From positions 1 through 64,000 of the forward strand of contig JAYMSP010000246.1 in the NCBI GenBank assembly GCA_036897095.1: 64,000 nt of DNA, read 5' to 3'. Source of the stretch: Plantago elongata (taxonomy: Eukaryota > Streptophyta > Magnoliopsida > Lamiales > Plantaginaceae). Both the position numbers and the translations under genes were made by a program. The notes below the pieces were generated by a model. The model was not told the DNA's origin, ran no database searches, and saw only the letters and a list, made by a program, of their open reading frames with translations. Shown piece by piece: positions 36,080-49,122 of this stretch. The stretch's first letter is position 1. Each line of letters starts with the position of its first letter.

Positions 36080-39000
36080 TAGTAAGGAAAGAAGGTTATA
36101 ACTTATAACAATGTTCGTGAAAAATAAATTAGTTCACATGTTAGATGAGGTATGTAGAGTGCTTACCACCTCCTTCCTAGCTAACCATTTGTAGGGTTGT
36201 TTCCTATTTGGTTTAGAGTTTGTCCGGTGATTGTAAAGCATGAAGACTCAACATTATTATGTTAGATTGAATCTCTATCTATATTAACCAAATTTTACGA
36301 ATCCATCATCCACGGAAAACTTTATATATTAAATATAACATATAATTATATATGATAATTCGAAGTAAATGATAATTTATCCATTTCACATGAATTAATA
36401 CATATGATATGATGCATCTCACCTATTTTCACCATTTTCCTTACTCCTTTTCTGGACTCTTTCGTCTCTCTGATCTTTACTTTTACGTATTATTAGTTTT
36501 GTCTAACATAAATTTTACTCAAATATTAGTCCTTTCATTTTTCATACCGCCCATACAAATACTTTATGAATGTGAATGGGGTTAAAGAAATAATGAATTT
36601 GTCTTAATTTTCTAAATTAAAATTATAAGGTGTCGATCACTAAATGTTGTTTAGTAATGAGTATAGCGATAATTATGATATGACCCATGGCTGGACTAAT
36701 AAATGGCTGGACTAATAAAGTGTATATCCATGATTTCGCTATTATCTTTATGAGGAGTCTAATCTATCTATTTCATCAAATTAGTTACTAGTAGGGTACG
36801 AGAAAGAAAATGAAATGAATAATTTTAGACGATAAGAAGAGGTAACCGAATTTTGAATATGACATATAATTTATTTGGGCTTGGCTGGAAACAATTGGCT
36901 CAGAAAGAAAATTAGAGGACTGAAACAAAGCTGAAATCTCTATCCATGGTTTCATAATTACTACAGTACTAGAATTAATAATACATAGTGAAGTCATAAT
37001 TGCAACCTTTTATAATACGAAAAGTGTCTTGTCATTTACCCACTTGCCTACCACAATTATCATCGATACGATGTTTCAACTTACTATTTCAAATCGTGAA
37101 AAAAGCCCTTCAAGTAGGCATCGATCAAAAAGTTTAAATACAAATTTGCTTGTTTATGTGTTTGCTTTATGATTTCTAGTTTCACTCTAAAAATTATTGC
37201 CTCATTAATTACTATAAAATTGAAACTTAAATTTAAGTTGAAATGACTCAATCTAAAAAGTGTTCGAGGATACTTTTAAAAATTCATGAGCGGTCGTCTC
37301 TTGTTCAAGGGGGTATTATAGACAGAGCACTTTTGTCTAAATTAATGATTGAGTATATATATGTTGTATCCATGCATGTGGTACTTCGAAATTATATCTA
37401 AATTGATGAAAGAATATATAGGTGTTGTATCCATGTATGTGGTACTTCAAAATCATATTTGGATGCGATATGAAACCGCTTCATAAAGAGAACACCAACG
37501 ACGTTGAATAGAGATTTTGAAGGGAAAAACGTCTATGTGATAATTGATGCATTATTGGGTTGAATTAAAATAATTGTTGTGGTTTGAAAAAATAAAAAAT
37601 AAAAGGCTAGCTAACTAGTCTAGTACATATATGTATTCAATATAACCTTGAGATAAACGGTATAAAATCTCCTCTAGTTATTAAAAGGTAGTAAACCTTC
37701 TCAATTGTTGAAATTGCACAAAACCCAACAATTACACGAAGAGTCTATGTAATGTTGCAATTTGAATATAAAAGAGTCCTTCACTTAAAGTTGCAAGAAA
37801 CCGTTAAAAAACCCAATCCCTACTTGCACTAATAGAATGTTTATTTTGAAGGTATAAAGTTTTGTGCTTACTTTTTACAACCTAAGGGGTTTGAATTTGA
37901 TGCAGATATAATAATTAAGGGGGTTTAACGTTAAGTTTAATAGCTTAAGGGTTGGGGGATTTTTTTTTATGTTTATCCAATACATTCGTGTTTCAAGGAC
38001 TTAAGACTGCACATTATGATGTAGTCGTGAGAATTGATCGCGATTAATTCCTCATCACACTGTGGTGCGTTCTGACCGTTGAGGTAATTCAATCGGTTGC
38101 GAAATAACCGATTCAGTTACCTCTTTTTTGTTGGGCCCATGCAGGGTCCACCTCCTTTTTATTTATTTTTTAAATTTATTTTATTATTTAAAAAATATAA
38201 AAATTATACTGTTGATTTTTTCGAAATCTACAAAATGTGACCAGTGAAGATATGTTTTCTCATACCTTAAATTTCATCCTTCATTTTTATACAGTCGTAT
38301 TTAATATTGTTTAACTATTCTACTCGTATTCAATGAAAAAATGTCAACTTTCACTCTAACTTTTTAATATTCGTATTAATATAATTATAAATAAAAATAA
38401 AAAAATAAAAAATTACTCACAATCACGGTTACAATTGTTATCCTAGTGGAGAAAAACAGCCGCGATTACGGAGCGACCTTTTCCTACGATCAACTTTGTT
38501 GGTCGCAGGATTGTGTCTTGGTTATGGGCCTAGTGCGTTGAGCCTGAATATGATACATATACTCATGATTCATGAACTTAGACACAAACATTTAATTGGT
38601 CCGAAAGCTTTCTTAATGAACCGTCCAGATACTATATGTTATGAACTTATAGTCTATACCATTTGTCCCTTATTGTCTATATATTTCGTATATATTTCGA
38701 TGTCCCTTGTGAATATATTAGTAATACTGAAGCTATGGTCTCTTCACATAAAATTTACTGATTTGAATGAAATTAAACTGAAATGTAGTATAGAAAGTAA
38801 CTAAACAAAGTTAAATTAAATGGAACTGAATAATTATGAAATTTAAATTAAAGAGGACATAGCCTAATAGTGTAAATGCAGATATTACTCAGTAATCTTT
38901 GCAGGAGTTGGAGTCATGATTTATACTACTATGAGGTTATCAAAAAGTGCCTTCGGAATAGGTTTGACAATTGAAGGATGGTTCCCAACTAACCATAATC

Positions 39001-40530
39001 GCAGATTCACAGGTGGTAAAAACATTTCACTTTACTAACTCACCAAGGATGTCACTCTTACCAAAATCAAACTGTTGCTAACAGATGCTTAACTTGCAAA
39101 AAAAAAAAACACAGATTCATTTCAACTCATAATTTTAAATCTCGGACAGTAAACAAGATCATAAGGTCAGTACTCAGTACCTCGATCTCAACTCGACTTG
39201 TTAACACCATTTCATCTATCCGAATTAGTCCAAATCTCAACACTAACAACCAGTGCTGGCATTTTTTTCTCAAGTTGAGATGATGATGGTAACCACCAAC
39301 TGATCCTCCATCATATCATAAAGCTCGTGAATGTATGGTGTGACAGCTAGCTATAACAATAGCCAGTGAAGTGACTCTGATTGTCAATAAGCAGGGACCC
39401 AAGACCACTAACTTGCGTACTCATATGTCCAGTTGCGATTAAATGATATACTACCAAACATTTTTTCACTGTCATCACAATTTCTTGGCTGCTTGCATAA
39501 TGTTGCCCTTCTTTCATGGACTGATTGATTCTAGATACCAACAATAATTGTATAAATAATTCTAGCAAACCAACAATCCACTAGCCGAAAAGGATAGCCT
39601 TTTTGGCTGTGACCTGTGAGCCCCAAAACATGCTATAGTATAACAAGAAGGTGTATTTGCTGGTCTTCAGATTAGCAACTTTCACGGCAGGAAACACTAT
39701 CGAATCAGTTGCCTTATTAGCCGACTCCACCTTATTTGAACAAAAGAAAATGACTTTGCTGAAATACGTATGTTAAGTGAAAGATCGATAACTAAACAGA
39801 TAGCTATGAAAAGTAACTCAATTCAGACTAACCCAAAGTATCAACTAGCTGCCCAATAAGTAGACATCGCATTCTATATCAGCATAAATTCCGAATCATG
39901 CACATGCAAGACAGAAGAAAAAAGCAAATTCCAGCATCATAACAGTGAAACTTACTCGAGTGTATTAGTACATCTTGTGTCCTGAAGCCATCAACGTCTT
40001 AGATTAAGTGATTAACCAAAACCACATAATTACTCGGCCCCGGATAACTTCATACATTTAATTAGGTGAAAAAATTGGAAATGTGTAAGACATTGTAAAT
40101 GGAAGTTTTTTTTGAGGTGTGAAATAACTTCATTTTTTAGTAATATATTGTATTAAATTTTGACGGATGACTATATGAATTTTTTTGGGGGAGTAGTAAC
40201 TAAACTCACCTTAGAAATCTATGACATCCAAGGATCTGGATAGACACATCAATGAACTAACTGAACATGGAAATTGCATAATGTTGAAACAGATGTTCCA
40301 CCAGCAGATGAGATAAGATGACAGTAAAGAAAAAAGAAAAGTAACCCGCTGAATAACTGAGTGACTTTACATCAAAAGCACAATAATCATGCAAAAGATT
40401 CCTCCCAAGTCATAAACCAAACATCACTTAACTGAAGGTGAATAAAGAATCTACAACATGCAACAGCTTTCTCTCATTTTCAACCCAAAGTAGGTCTGTT
40501 TCAATTTGCTTTTAAGACGTTAAGCCTTCG
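36080..40530. other. Gene desert of about 4.4 kb
   Basis: No coding region recognised on either strand; open frames here are short and AT-driven. A direct tandem duplication of about 62 bp lies at 37336-37397 and 37397-37458 with roughly ten differences. The stretch 39000-40500 is slightly less AT-rich but gives no recognisable protein. Confidence 0.5.
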
Positions 40531-40534
40531 TTTT

Positions 40535-40543
40535 GTATATATC
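40535..40543 (+). promoter_or_regulatory. TATA box of the subtilase gene
   Basis: GTATATATC, 160 bp before the ATG at 40701, giving a leader of roughly 130 nt. Confidence 0.5.
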
Positions 40544-40700
40544 TACCAATATGGGAGCTCACTAAGAAAGAAATACATCGGCAAAGCAGCCACACATGCC
40601 CCCACCCCTCACATGTTTGCACCATCAGAATAAGTGAAGTAGAACTCAGAAAAAAACAATTCATTCAGTCACAAGAACACTTACCTGATTCGTTGGGAAG

Positions 40701-43013
40701 ATGACGATGCACCACCTGAGGCTTCTCTGTATTGCAGCACTTGTGCTTCTAAGCAACGCCAGAGGCGATGCAGAAAGTAGAAACAACAAGCAGAAGGCGG
40801 CGACGTATATTGTTCATGTGGACAAGACCAATATGCCAGAAAGTTTTGAAGACCACCTCCAGTGGTACGACTCATCTTTGAAGTCGGTATCAAGCTCTGC
40901 CAGCATGCTGTACACCTACAACAATGTTATTCATGGCTACTCTGTTCGCCTCACAGCTGAGGAAGCCAGAGTGCTCGAAGAGCAGCCAGGAATTTTGCTT
41001 GTCCAGGAAGAGGTGACGTATGAACTCCACACCACCCGATCACCGGAGTTTCTTGGACTACTCAGCAGTGAAGCGCTCTTACCAGAGTCTTCCACCCCAA
41101 GTAACGTAATAATTGGCGTGTTAGACACTGGTGTCTGGCCTGAGGCGAGCAGCTTCGATGACAGAGAGCTTGGACCGGTCCCTAGTGGATGGAAAGGCGA
41201 GTGTCAAGCAGGAACGAACTTCAGTTCATCAAGCTGCAACAGAAAATTGATCGGTGCGAGGTTTTTCTCACAAGGTTATGAAGCAGCATTTGGAGCTATT
41301 GATGTGACCGTTGAATCGAAGTCCCCGCGAGATGATGATGGCCATGGAACTCATACTGCAACCACGGCAGCCGGTTCGACTGTGGCTGGAGCTAACCTTT
41401 TGGGTTTTGCTCCAGGTACAGCACGTGGAATGGCACGCCACGCGAGAGTAGCAGCATATAAAGTATGCTGGCTTGGAGGATGTGTTAGTAGTGATATCCT
41501 GGCAGGCATGGAGAAGGCAATAGAAGACGGAGTAAACATCTTATCCTTATCACTAGGTGGCTCACTATCTGATTACTTCAGAGACACTGTTGCCATCGGA
41601 GCCTTTGCAGCTATGTCTCATGGTATTCTCATCTCCTGCTCCGCAGGAAACGGTGGGCCAAGTCCTGGAACCCTGTCGAACGTTGCACCGTGGATAACCA
41701 CAGTCGGAGCCGGGACGATGGACCGCCAATTCCCGGCTTCAGTTATGCTCGGAAATGGAAAAATGCTGAAGGGTGCATCTCTCTACAGTGGAGCACCACT
41801 GCCTCGCTCATCCACTCCACTGGTGTATGCTGGCAATGTTAGTAGCACATCAAATGGTAATCTATGCATGAGGGACAGTTTGATACCAGAAAAAGTGAAG
41901 GGGAAAATCGTGATATGCGACAGAGGGCTCAATCCAAGAGCAGATAAAGGTTTGGTAGTAAAACAAGCTGGAGGGATTGGAATGATTTTATCTAATACAG
42001 ATACCTTCGGAGAAGAGCTTGTTGCTGACGCCCATTTCATCCCAACGGCAGCGGTTGGTCAGACTTCAGGTGATGAGATAAAGAAATATGTCTTCTCTGA
42101 ACGTAATCCCAGAGCCAGAATTTCACCTGGAACCACCCAGTTGGGAGTCCAACCATCACCTGTCATAGCAGCATTCAGTTCCAGAGGTCCAAATGCTATA
42201 ACACCCGATATACTGAAGCCGGATTTGATAGCACCCGGAGTCAATATTCTTGCTGGTTGGACTGGGAAAGTCGGTCCTACTGGACTGCAAGAAGATACCC
42301 GGCATGTGAACTTCAATATAATTTCTGGTACTTCTATGTCATGCCCACATGTTAGCGGATTAGCAGCTCTAATAAAGGCTGCTCATCCGCAGTGGAGCCC
42401 TGCGGCAATCAAATCGGCCTTAATGACAACAGCATACAACAAATACAAAAATGGTGAAAGAATCCAGGATGTAGCAACCGGAATGCCATCAACACCGTTT
42501 GATTACGGTGCTGGACATGTGAATCCAGTATCAGCTCTTGATCCTGGCCTTGTCTATGATGCCACTGTTTCCGACTATGTGGATTTTCTATGTGCCTTGA
42601 AGTATACACCGAGTATGATCAAGGTCATCACCAAGCAAGATTATTCATGCAAGACAAATAAGGAGTATAGAGTGGCAGATCTTAACTATCCGTCTTTTGC
42701 TGTGCCCCTGGAAACAGCTTCTGGCCCTAACGGTGGCAGTAGTGCACCAACAGTGACCAAGTACACAAGGACGGTCACAAATGTAGGCAATCCAGCAACT
42801 TACAAGGTTGAGATATCTCCAGGAGAGGCAAAGGGAGTGAAGATTCAGGTCACTCCGGAAGTGTTAACTTTCAACACTCGAAATGAAAAGAAAACTTACA
42901 CGGTGACTTTTACGGCCAATTCAATGCCTTCCGGCACAACCAGCTTTGCTCACTTGGCATGGTCAGATGGAAAGCATGTTGTTGATAGCCCAATTGTGTT
43001 TACTTGGATGTAG
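40701..43013 (+). CDS. Subtilisin-like serine protease, SBT1.7 (ARA12)-like
   Basis: Intronless, 770 aa, normal for SBT1 subtilases. Signal peptide 1-22; I9 prodomain from about 34 (ATYIVHVDKTNMP) to about 111; mature protein begins near TTRSPEFLGL. The catalytic triad is complete: Asp142 in GVLDTGVWPE, His215 in DDDGHGTHT and Ser545 in SGTSMSCPHVSG, with the oxyanion Asn317 in SCSAGNGGP. A PA domain is inserted around 375-460, and a fibronectin-III-like domain closes the protein (about 660-768, YTRTVTNVGNP). The overall sequence reads closest to ARA12/SBT1.7, a secreted protease acting in the apoplast (seed-coat mucilage release in Arabidopsis), though SBT1.6 or 1.8 cannot be excluded. ATG at 40701 is followed by a second ATG two codons later. 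Confidence 0.96.
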   Translation: MTMHHLRLLCIAALVLLSNARGDAESRNNKQKAATYIVHVDKTNMPESFEDHLQWYDSSLKSVSSSASMLYTYNNVIHGYSVRLTAEEARVLEEQPGILLVQEEVTYELHTTRSPEFLGLLSSEALLPESSTPSNVIIGVLDTGVWPEASSFDDRELGPVPSGWKGECQAGTNFSSSSCNRKLIGARFFSQGYEAAFGAIDVTVESKSPRDDDGHGTHTATTAAGSTVAGANLLGFAPGTARGMARHARVAAYKVCWLGGCVSSDILAGMEKAIEDGVNILSLSLGGSLSDYFRDTVAIGAFAAMSHGILISCSAGNGGPSPGTLSNVAPWITTVGAGTMDRQFPASVMLGNGKMLKGASLYSGAPLPRSSTPLVYAGNVSSTSNGNLCMRDSLIPEKVKGKIVICDRGLNPRADKGLVVKQAGGIGMILSNTDTFGEELVADAHFIPTAAVGQTSGDEIKKYVFSERNPRARISPGTTQLGVQPSPVIAAFSSRGPNAITPDILKPDLIAPGVNILAGWTGKVGPTGLQEDTRHVNFNIISGTSMSCPHVSGLAALIKAAHPQWSPAAIKSALMTTAYNKYKNGERIQDVATGMPSTPFDYGAGHVNPVSALDPGLVYDATVSDYVDFLCALKYTPSMIKVITKQDYSCKTNKEYRVADLNYPSFAVPLETASGPNGGSSAPTVTKYTRTVTNVGNPATYKVEISPGEAKGVKIQVTPEVLTFNTRNEKKTYTVTFTANSMPSGTTSFAHLAWSDGKHVVDSPIVFTWM

Positions 43014-43849
43014 AATGTAAGGTGGTTAGTAGGTTTCCAAGGACTAAGGAGTGCACCCTAAACTCCTAATGTAGTAATGTATATATTTTCAACTACATTT
43101 CTTACCAGCATGTCAACAGGAAGCTGAAACTAGCAGTGTCTCCTGACTGGCTAGAACTAAAATAATATGCAAGTGAAGTAGGCAAGATACGAGCCATACA
43201 ATTATTTGCCAGAAAAATTGTTCTCTTTCATTATTTATCAAATACAGTCTCACCATGAATCAAATTCTAGTAATTCTGTATCATGTGTCATGACAATATG
43301 TAAAACTATATGGAGCTCGAGATATCAAAAGACGCTCTGAGTCATGCCTCTAGCTCTAGCCCCAGGCCTGTGACTGAAAAAACAGGGTGTTCAACTGGGA
43401 TAAGTATATCATCAATTCCTGTGTTCATGTTCTTCTATTTATTCAATGAGATGCCAGGCTATGGTAGCTCCACATTAAGTGGATGAGATGACAGATAATT
43501 GAAGAAGCATATCTCTCAAGATGAAGTAAAAAAACAAATGCCACTCAAACATCTGGTTGATAGTCCACATGTGTATTTGTAGAGCTCAAGACAACTAATT
43601 CCCCTCACGCCTGACAAATCCTTCCAAAAAATACCATCAATTGTGATTTTGCAGCTTCACAGACCTCAATTGCAATATCTTAATTCCAAAAGAAATGGAA
43701 AATAGTCTCTAGTGAGACCTAATATGCACCAAGAAACAAAAGTTGTCTTTACTAACCATACCCGATAGAATGGGCATCAATTTATACAAATTTGGTACAA
43801 GCTAATGCTTTCAAAGTCAAATAAGCAAAAGTTGCGCAATTATTTTTAA
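43014..43849. other. Tail-to-tail spacer between subtilase and RMT2-like genes
   Basis: 3' flanks of two convergent genes; no additional feature recognised. Confidence 0.4.
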
Positions 43850-46800
43850 TCACTCAGAATCATCTGTAGGCTGACAAACAGGAAGGTAATAAGTATCTAA
43901 CTGCCAGTATTTATGCCTCACACCCTCCCAAGTTTTTGCTCCTAGACAGTCCTTAACAGGTAAGGGTATCAACTGTGTCGAGTAACCCATGTTCTGAAGT
44001 TCCAGTGCAACTAATTGACAATAGACAACATGAAAGAAGGGATTACTGCCACATAGACCATTGAAGAATGAATATATTCCTCCAGGTTTCAACAAGTGCG
44101 GAAGATGTTGATGAAACTCTCGCATGTCTTCATAATATTCCCCATATGTGTCAAAGAATATCCCTATAAATTTGAACACGAACAAGAAATCTGTCAGGAA
44201 AACAGTAATGATGTAAAAAAAAAAAAAAGCCACCCGTAGATAATATAAGAACATGACAGGGCATGGTGAAAGTTACAAGTATGATATACAACATGCTTGC
44301 CACATAGCCTATCTAATTGTAAGCCAATGTTTACATGACCTTGGGTAGATGTATTGCAGGCATGTAGCCATTCCAATTGCGAAGTTATTAAAAATATTGA
44401 TTTAACATTAAATGCAGCTTTATTTTATCCCTGTAAAAGAACATGCATATCTCAATTAATGAAGCATGGAGATAGGGATGCTCCACAAGCTATGCCTGCA
44501 GCTAATAAAATACCAAAATAAACTCATCCTAATTTGCATGTTCCTAGAACTTCAAAGCTTCAAATAACATGCAAAGCGAACAATATATTTAGTGTATATC
44601 CTATCACCAGATGAAAAGAAAAAAAATACATGTAGATATGCTCATTACCATCATATGACTCCAACTGAGAAAGAATATCCTGCCAGCGACCAAAAATTAT
44701 TTTCACATTCTCTTTTTCACCCCAGCCAGTCTGAAGCATACGATTGTAGACTTCAGGGTGAGCTTCAACAATTGTGTGAGATACTGGTGAATATTGCTGT
44801 ATAGCAGTATCTACAAGACCCATGCCAAACCCAATGTTCAATATGTGTCCACCTCCTGAACAAATAGCTTTGGCGTGAGCCTCCATTAGTGGCTTCTCCC
44901 AATCCATCATTACAGCCTTGCTTTCAGCGTCCATTACCTTATCCTCACTAAAAGTAACTCTATCTTCCAAATAACCCCCAGTAAGATTATCTATTGCATT
45001 TTCTTTTCTTGCAATAGTTCCAAGAATTAGTTCAGCTTGTATCCCTGTCAAATTGCAGACCATTAATACCTTATGAAACTACAAGAAACCCTGCAGAATG
45101 AAAATGAATTAAATGGATTTGGAATAAACGAATCCAGATTTTTAAAAATCTAATTGATACTATTTACAGCAGATATACACTGAGAACCACTGATGAAACT
45201 TCAACCCTCGGGACAAAGTAAAAAGACAATAATATTTGGTATAATTATGAGATAGTTTTGGAGAAAGATTGTAAGATGTACACATGGACGTTGTTTGACC
45301 ATGGCTAAGAAAATTAAGGAATGAGAAACTATTGCATGACAACATGATCAAAAGCTCGCAATATTAAGCTAGAGCACCATGCACCATCTAAGGTCAGAAA
45401 TATGTAGTTGTCATGGATCAATTTCTGTCAAAATGCAACACCAAACAACGATCCTTGTATTGTACCTCCTTGCATATTAATATTTTCAATGTTTTAAATA
45501 TATGTGAAGATGCCAAAATCCCACCCAGGGTTTCTGCATACGTGGCACCCTTGGTTGAGCAACTTATGCAAGCAGGCTGGATTTCTGTGCTAGCTGATCT
45601 ATATTTTATGCAAGCAGGTCGAGACGTTTAAATTCTGCAGGAATATTCCCTTATAATACTCAGACCAAATATTTTAACTTCATGACAGCATGGAAAAACT
45701 TACGTTTTTTAATCCCTGCAAATCATACTCAATATATTTTATTTTTTGTTTGAGAAAAATCATACTCAATATTGAATATTTGCATTTTAACTAAACTTAC
45801 ACAGCCCTCCATATAAGATATTGGCATTACTCTTTTCCTAACACCGAACCAGGCATGCAACTTCTGGCATCTTACTAGAACAGTAAATCCCAAAGCATGG
45901 TCAGTTGGCATGATTCTCCTACAAAACTTTCCAAACTATAATTTTGTATTTTCAAACTAAATGTAAAGAACTCATACAAAAGTGCACATGGTTTTTTTAC
46001 TATGTAGGTATAGGATTATACACATGGATGAATGGATGGATTGATAGCCTCTAAGGATGGCCATACTAGACACACTAGGATAGAATTTTATAGAATACAA
46101 CTTTAACAACACAACAAAATATTAAAAAATCTAAGCGTTTCAGTACGAGCTAGAGCAGACTTCGTTCTTGGATAGTGGGTCCAACTATCTGTCTTATTTT
46201 TTCAGACCATTTATTACTAAACCAAGCCCAAACTTTCCTTAACCCTGACAAGATCAGTGTAGAAGGATTTAATGTGTTTTGTTAGAGTTAGGTAAAGCTT
46301 GGGCTAGGTTTAGTAATAAATGGGCTGGGAATAAAAAGAGAAAGAGTTGGGTCCATGATGCAATAAACACAAACTCTCGAAAGCTCTAACTTGTAAAACT
46401 TTGTTTAATAAGTTTCCAGGTTGTTACCTAAACTCTTCTTTATCTCTAACAATCTCTAAGTATCAATCCGTAATAATCCCCAATGTATTTGTCAACCTCC
46501 AAACATCTTCAGACTAATCACAGTCTAGTGGTGAATCAGATGTAATCATTTTGTTTTCCCGTCTCAATCACTAGCATACATTAAGATTACTGGATATTAC
46601 GATTACTGGATAACATAATAGTTGAAATCCACAAATGACAAGGCAGTGCGTTCACTTATTTTCATAAAATAGAACATCCAGCACTACGATAGAATGCAAA
46701 TACACCTAACACAAGAAGCAGAAACATCTATTTCTCCAATCCGAAGCTAATAATCGATAATTCCTATCTCATTTCACCTTTATCTTAACAATTTCAGTAT

Positions 46801-47152
46801 TAATCACACTTGTGCTAAATGTAGAAGCAGTTTTAGAGTAGAAATAGGTACCTGCGTTAAGGAGGAGGTCGAATGCCGATTGGTGGCCGTTTTCCATGGC
46901 TAGATCACCAGCAGAGACATTGGAAGGTGAAAGAGCATTCCACGGTGCACCGGCGTCAAGGAGAGCCTGAACGGCCGGAGCACAGCCATGGCTGGCGGCG
47001 TGCATAAGCGGCGTTTGGCCTTGGGAGTCAAAGTAGGTGACATCAGCTCCAGATTCGATTAGGGATTTCACTTTCTCGACGTCGCAGTTTTTGGCTGCAA
47101 CGCAGAGTGATTCTTCCTTGCTCTCCATTAGGTTGGATTTAGCTGCAGACAC
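43850..47152 (-). CDS. RMT2: Ankyrin-repeat arginine N-methyltransferase, RMT2-like
   Basis: Three exons, 46852-47152, 44649-45044 and 43850-44163, give 336 aa. Residues about 20-100 are ankyrin repeats (GADVTYFDSQGQTPLMHAAS; GAPWNALSPSN). The rest is a class I methyltransferase: motif I GGGHILNIGFGMG (about 164-176), acidic residue Glu194 in HTIVEAHPE, FFDTYGEYYEDMREFH, then LLKPGGIYSFFNGLCG. This ankyrin-plus-methyltransferase architecture is that of yeast Rmt2, which methylates the delta nitrogen of an arginine in ribosomal protein L12, and of plant At5g65860. Exon 1 holds essentially the whole ankyrin part, and intron 1 is about 1.8 kb. Cytosolic or nuclear location is expected; the substrate in plants is inference. 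Confidence 0.92.
46177..46354. mobile_element. Foldback (palindromic) element, 178 bp, inside intron 1 of the RMT2-like gene
   Basis: GGGTCCAAC at the left end faces GTTGGGTCC at the right end, and the arms pair for about 70 bp each (left CATTTATTACTAAACC, right GGTTTAGTAATAAATG) around a spacer of about 35 bp. No coding capacity. It lies within the first intron of the methyltransferase gene (45045-46851). Confidence 0.7.
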
Positions 47153-47159
47153 CTCGGCT

Positions 47160-48960
47160 TAAACCCTCTTTGTAGCAGGGTCCAACTAGTGGGCACAGGG
47201 TTTAGAGAGGTTTGCCATCGGCTCGGGTCGGATATTCGTATGATCGAGAGGGATTTTAAATCGATAATTTATTATAATGACACCGTTGTATAGTTAATGA
47301 TGCTAAAATCCACTTACATACTAAATTGAGTGTACTTATTTTGAGGTGATGCACTATTTTTCTCCTCAATATTATTTTGAGGGTCTTGCTTAAGGTACAT
47401 GCAAGTACGAATGGGGAAAAGTTAGACCCTTTAACCGGCTTGACTTGGACAGGCGAGGTGATGAATCAACAAAGATGTCAAGGTGGGAGTGCCTCGGAGT
47501 ATCTCGGAGATGAGTACATAAGTATTTATGCGCACCTTACAAATGAATCTAGATAGGAGTATTTATAGGAAACTCCAAAGGAACAAAATCTTCCCATATC
47601 AAAGGTATTGTGGACTTGTACTTAATGATATGGGGTTAGGTTTTTGAAGGTTATTTATGAGAATAGAGCCTCAAGGGCTAGTGAAACCCATTCTCTCCAA
47701 GTATAAAAGAGCGACATAGACATAATTGACATGGATTCCTCAAACCCTTGACCTCATAGGAGATATGTTGTTCGGGCAGAGCCCTACAAGTGGACTTGAG
47801 CCAGGCCTCAAAGGTATTGAGGCGTCTTGACGATTTAAGGTGCTCTTATAAGAATTACAAAAAACGTGAGAAAGTTCAAGGTTTTCTTAAAGTCCCAAGA
47901 GTAATATTAAATACTAATTGTACAACATTACATGTAACATGTTGATTTTTGTCCTCTTGCAAACTGTCTATTGTACCATACTAAATGTACGACTAGATTT
48001 TATCAGTAAAAGTTTCATGACTTTCTGGATTATTAGGATTTTCATTATAACTTATAAGGACCCACCTCTCTTCTTTATATCAAGCTTGAGAGACTTGCGT
48101 GAATTGCTCGTCTTGGCAGGTTTAATGACACATATCACATGCTACTACATAAATTAGTGTAGTTGATTAGTTCCTATGCTATATAGAATTTTTCTAATTC
48201 TACTTTTTAATAACAGACTTATTCATTTTATAGTATAAATATTCAAAAGTTTATAAGAATCATGAAGATGATGACTGTGGTATACCCTCCCTTCTTTCAA
48301 TAAAGAAATATTTCAATGTTTAAACCTTAAGTATATATATACTTTATAAAAACATACAAATGCAATTGAAATTTCATATCCTTATTTCTAAGCTTATAAA
48401 AAATAATGACCCTCTTGCCCATTTGCTCATATTGCCCCACCATAAGACCATGTATCCACATTCATTACTTATTAGTTCTTATCAACTTGAGTATGATAAA
48501 TATTTAATTACATAGAGGTCTAAGATGTAAATCATCGTGCTCATCTAAAGAAATTAATCTTCTATTATGAGTGAGTTAGATAGAAAATTAAATTCACAAG
48601 AAGTGAGAATCATATAATGTAATTTAATTTTTTGAGGATGATTGGCTCACAATTACAGACTAGAAAATTGTTCGAAAATAAGACTAATTCGAAGAACCTT
48701 TCAAGGCTCCCCCTGCTACGAGCAAACGAGTATGAAAACTCACTGCGACAGTGCGCCACTAGCACAAACTAGAGTGCCAGACCATAGAAGAAGAAGACCA
48801 TACTGGATAAATAAAATGAAATTATTTATTGTTACAAAGGCGCGGCAATAAACAGAAACGACACCGTTACGATGGATTAAAGCAACTTCTCGCCCGAAAT
48901 GACAGCTCCATTACAACACCGTAAACAATCGATCTCCACACATATATTGTCGAACCGAAC
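47160..48960. other. Intergenic, no gene recognised
   Basis: The block 47390-47900 is less AT-rich than its surroundings and looks like repetitive DNA (words such as CTCGGAGTATCTCGGAGAT), but shows no open frame, ends or domain. The rest is AT-rich. The leader of the syntaxin-like gene begins around 48950. Confidence 0.4.
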
Positions 48961-49122
48961 AACCATTCCCTTCACCTCTGCTGATTGGTTCTTTCTCATT
49001 GAATTTTTCTCCTTAGATCGCCAATTTCATCAATTTTTCCTCATCTCCAACATCTGTATAATTTCTAAATTCTAGGGTTTTCGTTTCCATTTACATAATC
49101 AAATTTCTGATTTTTCATTAAA

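Noticed and set aside
47390-47900. Possible retroelement-like block
   Set aside because: Composition is suggestive, but no terminal repeats, primer site or coding domain could be seen.
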